Shown: piece after piece, positions 1 through 9,403 of the stretch
Position numbering within the stretch: the first letter of the stretch is position 1
Layout of the letters: each line of letters starts with the position of its first letter
DNA from: Actinoplanes sp. TBRC 11911
GTDB lineage: Bacteria; Actinomycetota; Actinomycetes; Mycobacteriales; Micromonosporaceae
Length of the DNA stretch: 55,407 nucleotides
NCBI RefSeq assembly: GCF_012933445.1
Contig: NZ_JABBNC010000050.1
Span: forward strand, 1 to 55,407
Direction of reading: 5' to 3'
The notes under the pieces: model-generated
Databases searched by the model: none
What the model saw: the letters and a program-made list of their open reading frames with translations, nothing else
What the model was told of the DNA's origin: nothing
Translations under genes and position numbers: made by a program

Positions 1-106
1 ATCGAGGCTAAGCCCAGCATGTGGTCGGGATTGCCACATAGTGGGATCGGCGACGGCGCCGCGGCCTGGCTCGGCCGCCCAAAGGGCCTGAACTCCGAAA
101 GGCTCT
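1..106 (+). repeat. Left-edge partial copy of the dispersed hairpin element (3' flank only)
   Basis: Positions 19-43 read ATGTGG, nine bases, then CCACAT and AGTGGGAT. The same arrangement flanks the hairpin near 43,732-43,792 (on the other strand) and, more diverged, those at 9,349 and 24,164. The hairpin itself would lie just left of the window, in the plus orientation. The rest of this 106-nt stretch shows no gene. Assignment rests on eye alignment with the other copies. Confidence 0.55.
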
Positions 107-289
107 TTAGAAACCGAGTCCATCGAGGATTCGCATGACGACGTTGGTTCTGTCGTCGGCCGCGTCCTCTTTCCCGGCGAGCAGAATGATCGCCTCGTCG
201 ATTTTGGCCACCACATCGGGCCGGCCGGCCTGGGCGGCGGCCTCCCGGAACTCCTTGGCGATCGTCAGAAGAGCACGCTCCTCGGTCAT
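107..289 (-). CDS. Small hypothetical protein (60 aa)
   Basis: A 60-residue, mostly helical-looking protein beginning MTEERALLTIAKEF. I do not recognise the family. It is acidic, with no signal peptide or membrane segment. It lies 19 nt downstream of the stop of the FtsX-type permease gene on the same strand, so it may be the last gene of that operon. No good Shine-Dalgarno sequence precedes its ATG. Third-position G/C bias is good for its length. It is short enough that coding status is likely rather than certain. Confidence 0.55.
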   Translation of the reverse strand: MTEERALLTIAKEFREAAAQAGRPDVVAKIDEAIILLAGKEDAADDRTNVVMRILDGLGF

Positions 290-308
290 GCCGTCATGAT
301 AAGAAAAG

Positions 309-3239
309 TCAGCGGATCAGGCGCAACGTCCGCCGGCCCGCCAGCCCGGCCACGAACGCCAGCACGAGCAGGATCGCCACCGCTGTCACCACCACCACCG
401 ACGGCCGCGGCCACGACGAAAGCGGGAACGGCAACGGGTCGATACCGGCAAGCGGCAGCGCCCACCCGGTGATCCGCCACCCCAGCAACGCGATCACCAC
501 CCCGGCCGGCACCGCCATCGCGACCAGTACGGGATATGTCCACAGTGTCGCCCGCCGCAACACCGCCCGCCCGAGCCCTTGGTCGCGCAACGCGGTCAGG
601 TCCTCGACCCGGCGCGCCCGGTCCACCGCCGAAGCCAGGATCAATGCTCCCGCCGCGAGTGCCACCGCCAGCACCGCGACCATCGCGTAGAACCACAATG
701 CCAGCGCCGGCCCTTGGTCGTCCAGCCGCTGCCGGACCCGGGCCGCCGACGTGTCGCCGGTGATGACCAGTCTCTGGGCGGTCAGCCGGTCCAGGATGTC
801 GGCGGGAGAGCGCGGCCCCAGCCACACCTCCGCCCCCTCGGACTGTGCCCCGTCGGTGGACATCCGGTCGGCATAGTCCAGGTCGATCAATGTGGCCGGC
901 GCGCCCACGCCGGGGACCACCGGCAGGCGGGCCGCGACCTTGACCGGCATCTCCACAGCGTCCAGCCCGGTCATCTTCAGCAGCGACGGCCGGTCCGCGG
1001 CGGCCACCGGCACCGGCAGCGGCACGTCGGCCGGCTCGGCGAACATGCCCCGCAGGCCGTTCAACGACACCACGTCCATCTGCAGGCCGTCCGGCCCGGA
1101 CCGGACCCGGCCGCCCGCGGCCGTCCGCCACGGCAGCGCGCCCAGCGACACCCCGCTCAGCGAGTGCACCACGATGTGCCCGGCCACGTCGGTCACCGTC
1201 GGGTCGGAGCTGACCTCGAAGGCGTTCACCAGGCAGCCTTTCGCGCACTCCGGCACGTCCGCCCGCCCGTACATGTGCCGCCCCTCGCGCAGCACGCCCA
1301 GCGGCACGATCTGATCCGCCAGCCCGGAGACGGGGGAGAGGAACACGGTCGCCGCCACCGACTTGTCCGCCGCGAAACCGGTCGTCGTGATGTCGAACAG
1401 GGCCTTCGGGCCGGGCAGCAGCACCCCGGTCGCCGGCGCCGGGTGCAACGCGTGCGCGACCGACGCGATCGACGGGCCGTCCGACGGCCAGGCGGCGACC
1501 GCGGCGAGCCGGGTGGAGTCCACCGCCAGGCCCGCCGTGCCCGGCAGCCGGATCGCGGCCATCGCGTACGCCCCGGACGGGTCCACCGCCCGCACCGCGC
1601 CGAGCAGGCCCTGCCGGCTGACCGCGCTGACCGTCACCACCCGCGCCGCGCCGGTGCCCAGCACGGACTGTTCCACGCGGCCCGCGGCTCCCACGTCGAC
1701 GGCGTACGACGCGTACCCGGCAACCGCGACCGCCGCCGTGAGAAGCGCGAACAGCCGGACCGCCCCGGGGCGCCGGAAAAGCTGGAATCCGGCCAGCGCC
1801 AGCGCGAGCCGGCCACGGCTCAGCGCGCGGCGCGAGATCGGCCCGGCCCAGGGCAGCAGCAGACGCCCGACGATCATCGCCAGCGCGAGCAGCACCAGCG
1901 CGGTCGCGAACGTGCCGAGCCCGCGCAGGTCACGCCCGATCCCGAGCTGGACCGCGGCCACCCCGGCGAACACCACGAAGACGACCTCGAACGCGATCGC
2001 CACCGCGCTGTTCGGCACCACCGGCGCGCGGCGCAGCAGCTCGGCCACCGGCGTCGCGACCTGTTTGCGCTGGGCGACCAGCGCGGTCAGCACCGCGGCC
2101 CCGGCCGCGACCGGCGCCCAGCGCAGCGAGCCCAGCCCGGCGTCCGCCCCGACGTGCGGGAACCGCCACGCCGCGAACACGTTGACCAGCAGCTGGGCCG
2201 CCAGGCATCCGGCGATCGCGCCGGCCACGATGGCGACCACGCTCTCCCCGGTGGCGAGCCACCAGCGCTGGCCGAAACGAGCGCCGCGCAACGCCACCAC
2301 GGCCAGTTCCGGGCGGCGACCCTCGGTGCCGTAGCCCACCGCCAGGAAAATGGTCAGGCAGCTCAGCAGCACCAGACAGACGGCGATGACCGGCACGATC
2401 CGGTGCGCGGCCTGCCGCCCCGAGTCGATGCGGGCGAGCAACGCCGGAAGGCTGGTGGTGAGCTGCATGCCGGACAGCTGGGCCACCTCGTCCAGTGAGG
2501 TGAGGCCGCTGCGGAGGGCGGGCAGCTTGTCCACGCCCAGCGAGGACGTCGACCCGTACCCGTCGATGGTGACGCCCGCGCGCCCGTGCTCGGTGCTCGC
2601 GAAGGTGGCGTTGGCGACGAACACCGGTTCCGCGCCGAGCGTGAAGTAGCCGTGCGATCCCCAGTAGACGTCGTTGGGCTGCGGCACGTCGTAGACCCCG
2701 GCCACGAGCAGCGTCTTCGGCGTCCCGTCCGGCTTCCAGTAGTCGCCGCCGGGGCCGCTGACGAACGTGGCGAAGGTGACCGTGACCTGGTCGCCGGGAG
2801 CGAGTTTCTGCTCCTTCGCGGTCGCGGCGCCGACCACGACGTCGCCTTCGCCGAGCAGGCAGCGCCCGGCGGTCATGCGCAGGTGATCACAGGCGAACTG
2901 CCGGTACACGAACCGGTCCGGCGAGATCGCGGTGCCCCGGACGCCGAGCACCGGGAACTCGGTGGCGTAGACGTAGTCGAACCCGGGCAGCGCGACCAGC
3001 GCGTCCCCGGTGCTGTCCAGGTTGACCTGGTCCGCTCCCGGCTGCGCGACGGTGGATAGGGTGACCGAGCGCTCCCCGGCGGTGGACACCTCGACCTGCC
3101 CGGCCGCCACCGCCCGGTCGGCGGCGCGCAGATAGGCGGGCGCGGCCACCGCGGCAGCCACCCCGAACAGCGACAGCAGCGCGAGGGTGACGGCCTGGCC
3201 GCGGCGGTTCCACACCATCGCGAGGACGAGCGCGATCAT
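309..3239 (-). CDS. FtsX-like permease, ABC transporter membrane subunit (976 aa)
   Basis: A large integral membrane protein of the MacB/FtsX permease type. A hydrophobic segment near residues 12-30 (VTLALLSLFGVAAAVAAP) is followed by a long extracytoplasmic domain. A central block of several membrane spans (roughly residues 300-480), a second extracytoplasmic domain and C-terminal spans follow. This two-FtsX-domain layout is usual for actinobacterial 900-1000-residue permeases thought to export or handle lipids or envelope substrates. The ATG at 3239 overlaps the stop of the upstream permease by four bases (ATGA), so the two are translationally coupled. The frame stays open far upstream, antisense to real coding sequence, but the residues there are Arg/Gly/Ala-rich shadow. 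Substrate is unknown. Confidence 0.85.
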   Translation of the reverse strand: MIALVLAMVWNRRGQAVTLALLSLFGVAAAVAAPAYLRAADRAVAAGQVEVSTAGERSVTLSTVAQPGADQVNLDSTGDALVALPGFDYVYATEFPVLGVRGTAISPDRFVYRQFACDHLRMTAGRCLLGEGDVVVGAATAKEQKLAPGDQVTVTFATFVSGPGGDYWKPDGTPKTLLVAGVYDVPQPNDVYWGSHGYFTLGAEPVFVANATFASTEHGRAGVTIDGYGSTSSLGVDKLPALRSGLTSLDEVAQLSGMQLTTSLPALLARIDSGRQAAHRIVPVIAVCLVLLSCLTIFLAVGYGTEGRRPELAVVALRGARFGQRWWLATGESVVAIVAGAIAGCLAAQLLVNVFAAWRFPHVGADAGLGSLRWAPVAAGAAVLTALVAQRKQVATPVAELLRRAPVVPNSAVAIAFEVVFVVFAGVAAVQLGIGRDLRGLGTFATALVLLALAMIVGRLLLPWAGPISRRALSRGRLALALAGFQLFRRPGAVRLFALLTAAVAVAGYASYAVDVGAAGRVEQSVLGTGAARVVTVSAVSRQGLLGAVRAVDPSGAYAMAAIRLPGTAGLAVDSTRLAAVAAWPSDGPSIASVAHALHPAPATGVLLPGPKALFDITTTGFAADKSVAATVFLSPVSGLADQIVPLGVLREGRHMYGRADVPECAKGCLVNAFEVSSDPTVTDVAGHIVVHSLSGVSLGALPWRTAAGGRVRSGPDGLQMDVVSLNGLRGMFAEPADVPLPVPVAAADRPSLLKMTGLDAVEMPVKVAARLPVVPGVGAPATLIDLDYADRMSTDGAQSEGAEVWLGPRSPADILDRLTAQRLVITGDTSAARVRQRLDDQGPALALWFYAMVAVLAVALAAGALILASAVDRARRVEDLTALRDQGLGRAVLRRATLWTYPVLVAMAVPAGVVIALLGWRITGWALPLAGIDPLPFPLSSWPRPSVVVVTAVAILLVLAFVAGLAGRRTLRLIR

Positions 3240-6163
3240 CGAAGCCTCCGGATCAGCGGCAGCGCCGAGAGCCAGGCGGTCACGCCGAGCACGGCCAGGG
3301 CGAACAGCAACGCCAGCAGGAGGGCGGACCCCCCGAGAGCGCCCGGCGGCGGCAGCACGTCCCATCCGTCGGCGAACGCGGGTGCCACCACCCCGGCGAG
3401 CGGGCGGGCCACGAGCGCCGCGAGGACGCCGGCCGCGAGCCCCGCCAGCACCAGGGCGGTGCTCCCGGCGTACGCGGTGGACAATGCCGCCCGGCGCGAG
3501 AGGCCCTGCACGCGCAACGCCCGCAGTTGCTCGGCCTGGGGTTCCTGCTCGACCGCCGCGCCGACCGCGACCATCGCCGCGGCCAGCAGCACCGCGATGC
3601 CGACCGTGAACAGACCGAATTGCGCGGTCACCACGGAATCCTCGGCGGCCAGGTCGGCGGCCCGGCCGGCCACGGTGCGGTCGTCGAGCACCGGCAAGCC
3701 GATCGCTCGAACGACGCTGGCCGGCGCGTCCGACGCCAGCCACACCTGGAACGTTCCGCCCTCGAAACCGAGGCGGCGCAACGAATCCAGGTCGGCCATC
3801 ACCCCGGTGCGGCCCACCACGGGCAGCACCGCGGGCCGGCCGACGATCCGGGCCGCGGTCGCCGCCGCGCCGAATCCGGGCAGCGTGGCGTCGTCGAAAC
3901 GCCAGCCCGAGGGCGTCGGACCGGCCAGGAGCAGGGGCAGCGGCAGGGACGTGTCCACCGCGTACACCCGGGTGCCGATGATGACCGCGTCGGCGGTCTT
4001 GGCGGCCGGCGCGATCTTGAGGCCGTCGTCGGTGGCGAGCTGCACGGCCAGCCCGGTGAAGTCGGTGCGCCACCGGGACGCGTCGGCCAGCGTCGCCGAG
4101 TCCAGGACGGTGGCGGACGGCTCCTGCTGCGTGAGACTGTGGATGGTCAGCGAGCCGGTGACGTCGGGCCCCGCGAACATGTCCCAGTTGACCAGCCGGC
4201 ACCCGGGCGCCGTGGCACAGCCCGGCACCGCGGCCGAGACGGTGTTCGCCCCCGGCCGGATGTGGGTGAACTCGGCCTGGACGACCGCCCCGGTGCCTTC
4301 GTGCTGCAGGGTGAGCCCGAGCCTGGTCTGCTGCCGCTGCGCGCTGGTGACCGACAACTCGAGCCGGCGCCCGGTGATCAGCGGCAACGGCGCGGGCGGC
4401 GGCGCGGCGGCCGGGAACGTCATGCCCGTGACCGCGGCGAGGCGCGTCGTGTCCACCGCGAGGATCGGCGGGCTGCTCTTCGAGTCGACGACGGCGGCCA
4501 TCGCGTACCGGCCGGAGGGGTCCGCGTGGCGCACCGCGTCGAGCAGCCGGGTACGCGTCGCCGCGGACACCGTCAGCACCCGGTCGGCGCCCAGCTCCTG
4601 CTCGGCCCGGGCATGCTGCTCGGCCCGCCCGGCCAGCAGCCCGCCCAGGGACAGCGCGAACACCGCGACCGACACCACGACGAGCGCGAACACGCGGTCG
4701 GTGCCCGGCTGCCGGGAGAACCGCACGGCGGTCAGCCCGGCGCGTAATCGCCCGGCCCGCACGGCCGCGCCACCCGCACGATCGGCGAGCCCGCGCAGCA
4801 GCCGGGCCAGGATCAGCGCGACGGCGAGCGCGACCAGCGCCGGGGCGGCCACCCCGAGACCGTTCGCCGGGCCGCCCGAGCGGGCCTGATAGGCCGCCCC
4901 CACGGCGAGCGCCACGAACGCGACGTCGATGGCCAGCGAACGCCAGTCGCCGCGGGTCGCGGGCACCCGGCGCAGCAGCGCGACCACCGGCGCCCGGTGC
5001 GCGATCGTGTCCACCAGGGTGAGCGCGAGCAGCCCGCCGAGCAGCACGATCAGCACCGCGGCAAGCGAGGCGAGCACGGCCAGCCACCACTCTGTGCGCA
5101 CCGGGAGACGGCCGGCGAGCAACCAGCCGGCGAGGAACCCGAGCGGCATCCCGGCCACCGCGCCGGCGATCAGCGGCACCAGATGCTGACCGGTGGCCAG
5201 GCGCATGATGCCACCGCGGGTGCTGCCGCGCAGCTTCAGCAGCCCGGCGTCCTCGCGGCGGTCGCGACCGGTGAACCGGCCGGCCAGCGCGAACGCGAAC
5301 CAGCCCAGCACCACCACGAGACCGAGCGGGATCAGCACGCCCCGCGCCACCGCGGCCTTGCCGTTGTACACCGCGACCAGCAGCGGATCGGTCGGGTCGG
5401 ACAGCGTGATCTGCCCGGCCGAGAACGCCTCCTTCGCCGAGTCCAGCTGGGATTCCAGGTCGTATCCGTCGTCGCCGCGCAGCAGCGCCTCGGGCACCAC
5501 GACGTCGTTGCTGAACACCGCGTGCCCGAGCGCGGGCTGCCGGAACGTGTCCAGCGTGGTGAACCCGGCGTCGAGGTCGCCGTGCGACAGGAACAGCGGG
5601 TCGGACCAGTACACCGGATCGGTCGGCTCGTAGATCGCGGTGATGCGCAGCAGCAACGGCGTGGTGCCGCTGGCCGGTTTCAGCGGCAGCGTGTCGCCGG
5701 TGCGTTTGGTCATCGCGTCGGCGGCGCGCGCGGTCAGCGCCACCTCACCGGGCGCGGATGGGCACTTCCCGGTGAGCCGGGCATGCGCGCAGAAGTCGTC
5801 CCGGTAGGCGAGCGGCAGCTGCGACGGCACGTTGGCCTTGCGCGGATCGACGTAGCGCATCTCGGCCTCGATGCCGGCCACCGGCCGGGCGCCGGGCAGC
5901 GGAAGCAGGCCGCCGACGGTGGCGCCGAACGCGTCCAGCGCGGCGCGCGGATCCCCGCCGGTGTCGCCCTCCTTGTTGGCCAGCAACACCTTCTGCTGGA
6001 TCGGCGCGGTGGAGACGTGGGCCTGCGCCGCGCGGGTCGCCGCCGCGAGCCCGTACCAGGGCGCGGCCGCCGCCACCGTCGCGAGCAGCCCCGCGAGGAT
6101 GAACATCATGAGGGATTGACCGGCACGACGCCGCACCGCGCCGAAGCTCACGAAGTACATCAC
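3236..6163 (-). CDS. FtsX-like permease, ABC transporter membrane subunit (975 aa)
   Basis: First gene of the permease pair. It has an N-terminal span (residues about 18-38, MFILAGLLATVAAAAPWYG), a large extracytoplasmic domain, a central group of spans around residues 270-390, further spans near 500, and C-terminal spans. The end AWLSALPLIRRLR resembles the end of the downstream partner (GRRTLRLIR). Start is GTG at 6163, or the ATG immediately after it at 6160; only a weak purine-rich sequence precedes either. With the overlapping downstream gene it should form a heterodimeric ABC membrane component. No nucleotide-binding subunit is encoded next to it: upstream is a gene-free 340 nt, downstream a small protein. 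The ATPase must lie elsewhere or left of the window. Confidence 0.85.
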   Translation of the reverse strand: MMYFVSFGAVRRRAGQSLMMFILAGLLATVAAAAPWYGLAAATRAAQAHVSTAPIQQKVLLANKEGDTGGDPRAALDAFGATVGGLLPLPGARPVAGIEAEMRYVDPRKANVPSQLPLAYRDDFCAHARLTGKCPSAPGEVALTARAADAMTKRTGDTLPLKPASGTTPLLLRITAIYEPTDPVYWSDPLFLSHGDLDAGFTTLDTFRQPALGHAVFSNDVVVPEALLRGDDGYDLESQLDSAKEAFSAGQITLSDPTDPLLVAVYNGKAAVARGVLIPLGLVVVLGWFAFALAGRFTGRDRREDAGLLKLRGSTRGGIMRLATGQHLVPLIAGAVAGMPLGFLAGWLLAGRLPVRTEWWLAVLASLAAVLIVLLGGLLALTLVDTIAHRAPVVALLRRVPATRGDWRSLAIDVAFVALAVGAAYQARSGGPANGLGVAAPALVALAVALILARLLRGLADRAGGAAVRAGRLRAGLTAVRFSRQPGTDRVFALVVVSVAVFALSLGGLLAGRAEQHARAEQELGADRVLTVSAATRTRLLDAVRHADPSGRYAMAAVVDSKSSPPILAVDTTRLAAVTGMTFPAAAPPPAPLPLITGRRLELSVTSAQRQQTRLGLTLQHEGTGAVVQAEFTHIRPGANTVSAAVPGCATAPGCRLVNWDMFAGPDVTGSLTIHSLTQQEPSATVLDSATLADASRWRTDFTGLAVQLATDDGLKIAPAAKTADAVIIGTRVYAVDTSLPLPLLLAGPTPSGWRFDDATLPGFGAAATAARIVGRPAVLPVVGRTGVMADLDSLRRLGFEGGTFQVWLASDAPASVVRAIGLPVLDDRTVAGRAADLAAEDSVVTAQFGLFTVGIAVLLAAAMVAVGAAVEQEPQAEQLRALRVQGLSRRAALSTAYAGSTALVLAGLAAGVLAALVARPLAGVVAPAFADGWDVLPPPGALGGSALLLALLFALAVLGVTAWLSALPLIRRLR

Positions 6164-6503
6164 CGCAACCGCGCCGCCTTCATGGTCAGTTATCGCTGTC
6201 CCGGCAGGCTAGTCGTTCGGGCCGTCCTCGCGCGGTCCCGTCCACAGGCTCCGGCTGTAAAGCACAGCGATTTGCGGCCAATCCGAGATTTCCTGTGGAC
6301 AGACGAGCTCCCCAGGCAAGATCAACCCCTTCATCCCGTACGGCGTCGGATATGTCCCCTGGCGCTCAGCGAGCCAGGCAGGTGCATACGGCCATAGCGC
6401 GCCGCCGGGCGGCGTCGTGGTTTCCCGTTCGGCACCCCTTGTCAGCGACGGAATCAGTGAAAGGATGGGCCCAAAAGTGTCCGATCCTGCGTCTGGAGCT
6501 CGA
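6164..6503. other. Divergent intergenic region, no gene seen
   Basis: This stretch separates the minus-strand permease operon from the plus-strand aldehyde dehydrogenase. It must hold promoters for both, but I cannot place a convincing -35/-10 pair. Third-position composition of the possible short frames is not gene-like. No hairpin element or tandem repeat is present. Confidence 0.4.
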
Positions 6504-7937
6504 GTGACCGCCAAGACCGTGTTGCACAACTTCATCGGTGGCGCGCCGTCGGCGCCCGCCGAGGGCCGTTACGAGGACCTCATCGACCCCGCCACCGCCG
6601 ACGTGTTCGCCTCCGCGCCGGTGTCCGGCAAGCCGGACGTGGACCGCGCTATGGAGGCGGCCGCGCTCGCGTTCGAGAAGTGGGGCAGGACCACGCCGAG
6701 CGAGCGGCAGCAGGCGCTGCTGAAGTTCGCCGACGCGGTCGAGGCGAAGACCGACGAGCTGGTCGCGGCCGAGTCGCAGAACACCGGCAAGCCGCTGGGC
6801 CTGACCGCGAGCGAGGAATTACCGCCGGCGATCGACCAGATCCGCTTCTTCGCGGGCGCGGCCCGGCTGCTCGAAGGCCGGTCCGCGGGTCAATACCTGG
6901 CGGGCTTCGAGTCGTACGTGCGGCGCGAGCCGATCGGCGTGTGCGCCCAGGTCACCCCGTGGAACTACCCGCTGATGATGGCGGTGTGGAAGCTCGCCCC
7001 GGCGCTCGCGGCCGGCAACACGGTGGTGCTCAAACCGTCCGACACCACGCCGGTCACCACCGTGATGCTCGCCGAGATCGCCGCCGAGTTCCTGCCGCCG
7101 GGCGTGCTCAACGTCGTGGTCGGCGACCGCGACACCGGCCGCGAGCTGGTCACCCACCCGACCCCGCGGATGGTGTCGATCACCGGTTCGGTCCGCGCGG
7201 GCATGGAGGTGGCCGCCGCCGCGTCCGCCGACCTCAAGCGCACCCACCTGGAACTGGGCGGCAAGGCCCCGGTGGTGGTCTTCGACGACGCCGACGTGGC
7301 AGCGGCCGCCGAGGCGATCGGCACGGCCGGCTATTTCAACGCCGGCCAGGACTGCACCGCCGCGACGCGGGTGCTGGCCGGCCCGCGGGTCTACGCCGAC
7401 TTCGTGGACGCGCTGTCCGCGTTCGCCCGCGGCACCAAGACCGGCGAGGCCGACGACGAGGAAGTGCTGTACGGCCCGCTGAACAACGCCCGCCAGTTCG
7501 ACCGGGTGTCCGGCTTCGTCGACCGCCTGCCCGACCACGCCCGCCTCAACGCCGGCGGCGCCCGGTTCGGCGACCGCGGCTACTACTACTCGCCGACCGT
7601 GGTCTCCGGCCTGCGCCAGACCGACGAGCTGATCCAGGACGAGGTGTTCGGCCCGGTCATCACGGTCCAGCAGTTCACCGACGAGGACCAGGCGGTCGGG
7701 TGGGCCAACGGCGTCGAGTACGGCCTGGCGTCCTCGGTCTGGACGAAGGACCACGCGCGCGCGATGCGGATGACCCAGCGCCTCGACTTCGGCTGCGTCT
7801 GGGTGAACTGCCACATCCCGCTGGTCGCCGAGATGCCGCACGGCGGTTTCAAGCACTCCGGGCACGGCAAAGACCTTTCCGTGTACGGGCTGGAGGACTA
7901 CACCCGCATCAAGCACGTCATGCACAGCCTGGGCTGA
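6504..7937 (+). CDS. Aldehyde dehydrogenase, gamma-aminobutyraldehyde dehydrogenase-like (477 aa)
   Basis: NAD(P)-dependent oxidation of an aldehyde to the acid. Closest in feel to the aminobutyraldehyde dehydrogenases of putrescine catabolism (PatD type). Visible family marks are the TPWNYP stretch, the cofactor-side VLKPSDTTP, the active-site glutamate in LELGGKAP (E250), and the nucleophile in NAGQDCTAATR (C284), 34 residues later as usual. EVFGPV follows. Length is normal. I chose GTG 6504 because GGAG lies five bases upstream and the protein then begins at the normal family position; the frame runs further upstream to 6417 with poor residues. The gene stands alone before a DMT transporter 24 nt downstream, which could be co-transcribed. 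Exact substrate is inferred. Confidence 0.88.
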   Translation: MTAKTVLHNFIGGAPSAPAEGRYEDLIDPATADVFASAPVSGKPDVDRAMEAAALAFEKWGRTTPSERQQALLKFADAVEAKTDELVAAESQNTGKPLGLTASEELPPAIDQIRFFAGAARLLEGRSAGQYLAGFESYVRREPIGVCAQVTPWNYPLMMAVWKLAPALAAGNTVVLKPSDTTPVTTVMLAEIAAEFLPPGVLNVVVGDRDTGRELVTHPTPRMVSITGSVRAGMEVAAAASADLKRTHLELGGKAPVVVFDDADVAAAAEAIGTAGYFNAGQDCTAATRVLAGPRVYADFVDALSAFARGTKTGEADDEEVLYGPLNNARQFDRVSGFVDRLPDHARLNAGGARFGDRGYYYSPTVVSGLRQTDELIQDEVFGPVITVQQFTDEDQAVGWANGVEYGLASSVWTKDHARAMRMTQRLDFGCVWVNCHIPLVAEMPHGGFKHSGHGKDLSVYGLEDYTRIKHVMHSLG

Positions 7938-7961
7938 TCCGACCCCGTCTCGAGGCTGTCG

Positions 7962-8810
7962 ATGACCGTCGTCCTGGCCCTGCTCGCGGCGGTGAGCTAC
8001 GGCGTGGGCGACTTCATCGGCGGCCTCGGCGGGCGCCGCTCGCACCCCGCGCTGATACCGGTCGCCGTGCAGATCGTCGGCGTGGCCGCCGCCGTCGTCG
8101 CGGCCCTCACGCTCGGCGGCACGCCGACCGCACACGTGTGGGCGTGGGGCGCCCTCAGCGGCGTGGGCAGCGGCATCGGCAACGTGTGTCTGCTCCGCGG
8201 CCTGGCGGTCGGCCGGATGAGCATCGTCGCCCCGCTCTCCGCCGTGATCACCGCGGCGCTGCCGGCCGTGGTGGGCCTGCTCTCCGGCGACCGGCTGGCC
8301 TGGTTCGGCTGGGCCGGGATCGTCCTGGCGCTGCCCGCCGTGGCCCTGGCGTCGTCGTCCCCGTCCGGCGCCGGCTCCCGCTGGACCGACGTCGGCTACG
8401 GCCTGGGCGCGGGCCTAGGCTTCGGGATCCTGTTCGTCGCCCTGGACCGGGCCGGCCCCGACGCCGGCGGATGGCCGCTGCTGCCCGGCCAGGCGGTGGC
8501 CCTGCTCATCGTGCTGGCGACGGCCGCGCGCCCGGTCATCCGCCTGCACCGGACCCGCCAGCCCTGGAAGCTCGGTGCCGTCGCACGGTGGGGCGGCGCG
8601 GCCGGCCTCCTGGGCGCCGGCGGCAACCTGGGCTTCCTGCTCGCCACCGGCACCGGCCAGCTGACCATCGCCGCGGTCCTGGCCAGCCTCTACCCCGCCG
8701 TCACCGTCACGCTGGCCGCGCTGGTCCTGCACGAACGCATCCACCGCTCCCAGCGGGCCGGCCTCCTGGCCGCGACCGTCGCCATCCTCCTGATAGTCAC
8801 CGGCGGCTAG
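7962..8810 (+). CDS. EamA/DMT-family transporter (282 aa)
   Basis: An integral membrane protein with about ten hydrophobic segments in two similar halves, the drug/metabolite transporter (EamA) layout. Examples are MTVVLALLAAVSYGVGDF at the start and the C-terminal run ending in VAILLIVTGG. The second half contains the typical ASLYPAVTVTLAALVLHERI motif. Proteins of this family export amino acids, metabolites or toxic compounds through the cytoplasmic membrane. The substrate cannot be told from sequence. It follows the aldehyde dehydrogenase by 24 nt, so co-expression is plausible. ATG 7962 gives a normal N-terminus. Confidence 0.85.
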   Translation: MTVVLALLAAVSYGVGDFIGGLGGRRSHPALIPVAVQIVGVAAAVVAALTLGGTPTAHVWAWGALSGVGSGIGNVCLLRGLAVGRMSIVAPLSAVITAALPAVVGLLSGDRLAWFGWAGIVLALPAVALASSSPSGAGSRWTDVGYGLGAGLGFGILFVALDRAGPDAGGWPLLPGQAVALLIVLATAARPVIRLHRTRQPWKLGAVARWGGAAGLLGAGGNLGFLLATGTGQLTIAAVLASLYPAVTVTLAALVLHERIHRSQRAGLLAATVAILLIVTGG

Positions 8811-8837
8811 CCGAGTAAGCCCTAAGCCGAGCCAGCG

Positions 8838-9034
8838 GCCGTAGGCGAGTCAGTGGCCGTAGGCGAGTCAGTGGCCGTGGGCGAGTCAGTGGCCGTGGGC
8901 GAGTCAGTGGCCGTGGGCGAGTCAGTGGCCGTGGGCGAGTCAGTGGCCGTAGGCGAGTCAGCGGCCGTAGGTGAATCGGTGGCCGTGGGCGAGTCAGTGG
9001 CCATAGGTGAATCGGTGGCCGTAGGCGATCAGCG
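8838..9034 (+). repeat. 18-nt tandem repeat, 11 units
   Basis: Eleven consecutive units of GCCGTRGGCGAGTCAGTG, the last one base short. Units 1, 2, 7, 8, 10 and 11 have TAGG and the rest TGGG. Units 8 and 10 carry GTGAATCGG. The same unit occurs once in copy B and about twice in copy C, so copy number varies between otherwise similar elements. Confidence 0.95.
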
Positions 9035-9348
9035 ATCTGATGCCGACCAGGTGACACACGGTGGCCGACCGGCTTTGCCGTCGGTCCGTCCGTCCGTCCG
9101 CCAGCCCGCCCGGCCACCTCTCCCACATATCCGACATTTCGCGAAATCTCCTCGATCGGCTGGGCCGCTGGACGGGCGGGTTCGCCCCGCGGCCGCGCGG
9201 CGCTTCCATTCCGTGAGACGGGTGACCGCTTGGTGAGACCCACGCCCGCATTATGGACCCACTATCCGCGATGTGGGACCGGCGTCCATTGTAGAGAGTA
9301 TATTTGTCAGGTAACGAGGCTTTCGCCCGGCGGGTTTTTCTGACCGAG

Positions 9349-9403
9349 TGTGAACCTTGGAGAGTTATGGTTCGCATGTGGGCGCAACTTTCCAAGGTTC
9401 ACA
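9349..9403 (+). repeat. Dispersed hairpin, copy H1
   Basis: Left arm TGTGAACCTTGGAGAGTT pairs with right arm AACTTTCCAAGGTTCACA, 18 bp with one G/T step. The loop contains GGTTCGCATGTGGGCGC. The loop is conserved and asymmetric, so orientation can be read. This copy is plus-oriented and closes copy A of the long element. Confidence 0.9.

Noticed and set aside
3240..5090. Upstream extension of the first permease frame, giving a 1593-residue frame
   Set aside because: The extra part is Arg/Gly/Ala-rich and overlaps the other permease in a different frame. The true start ATG 3239 is fixed by the ATGA overlap.
6209..6535. A 108-residue minus-strand frame between the permease operon and aldehyde dehydrogenase
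   Set aside because: Weak third-position bias, overlaps the real aldehyde dehydrogenase start, and no recognisable family or ribosome site.
8838..9034. CRISPR array
   Set aside because: The repeats are contiguous 18-mers without spacers and no cas genes are nearby.
8797..9395. Frames across the 18-nt repeats encoding VAVGES- or ATDSPT-type peptides
   Set aside because: Repeats alone keep the frames open. Copies B and C give different or interrupted products with non-conservative changes.
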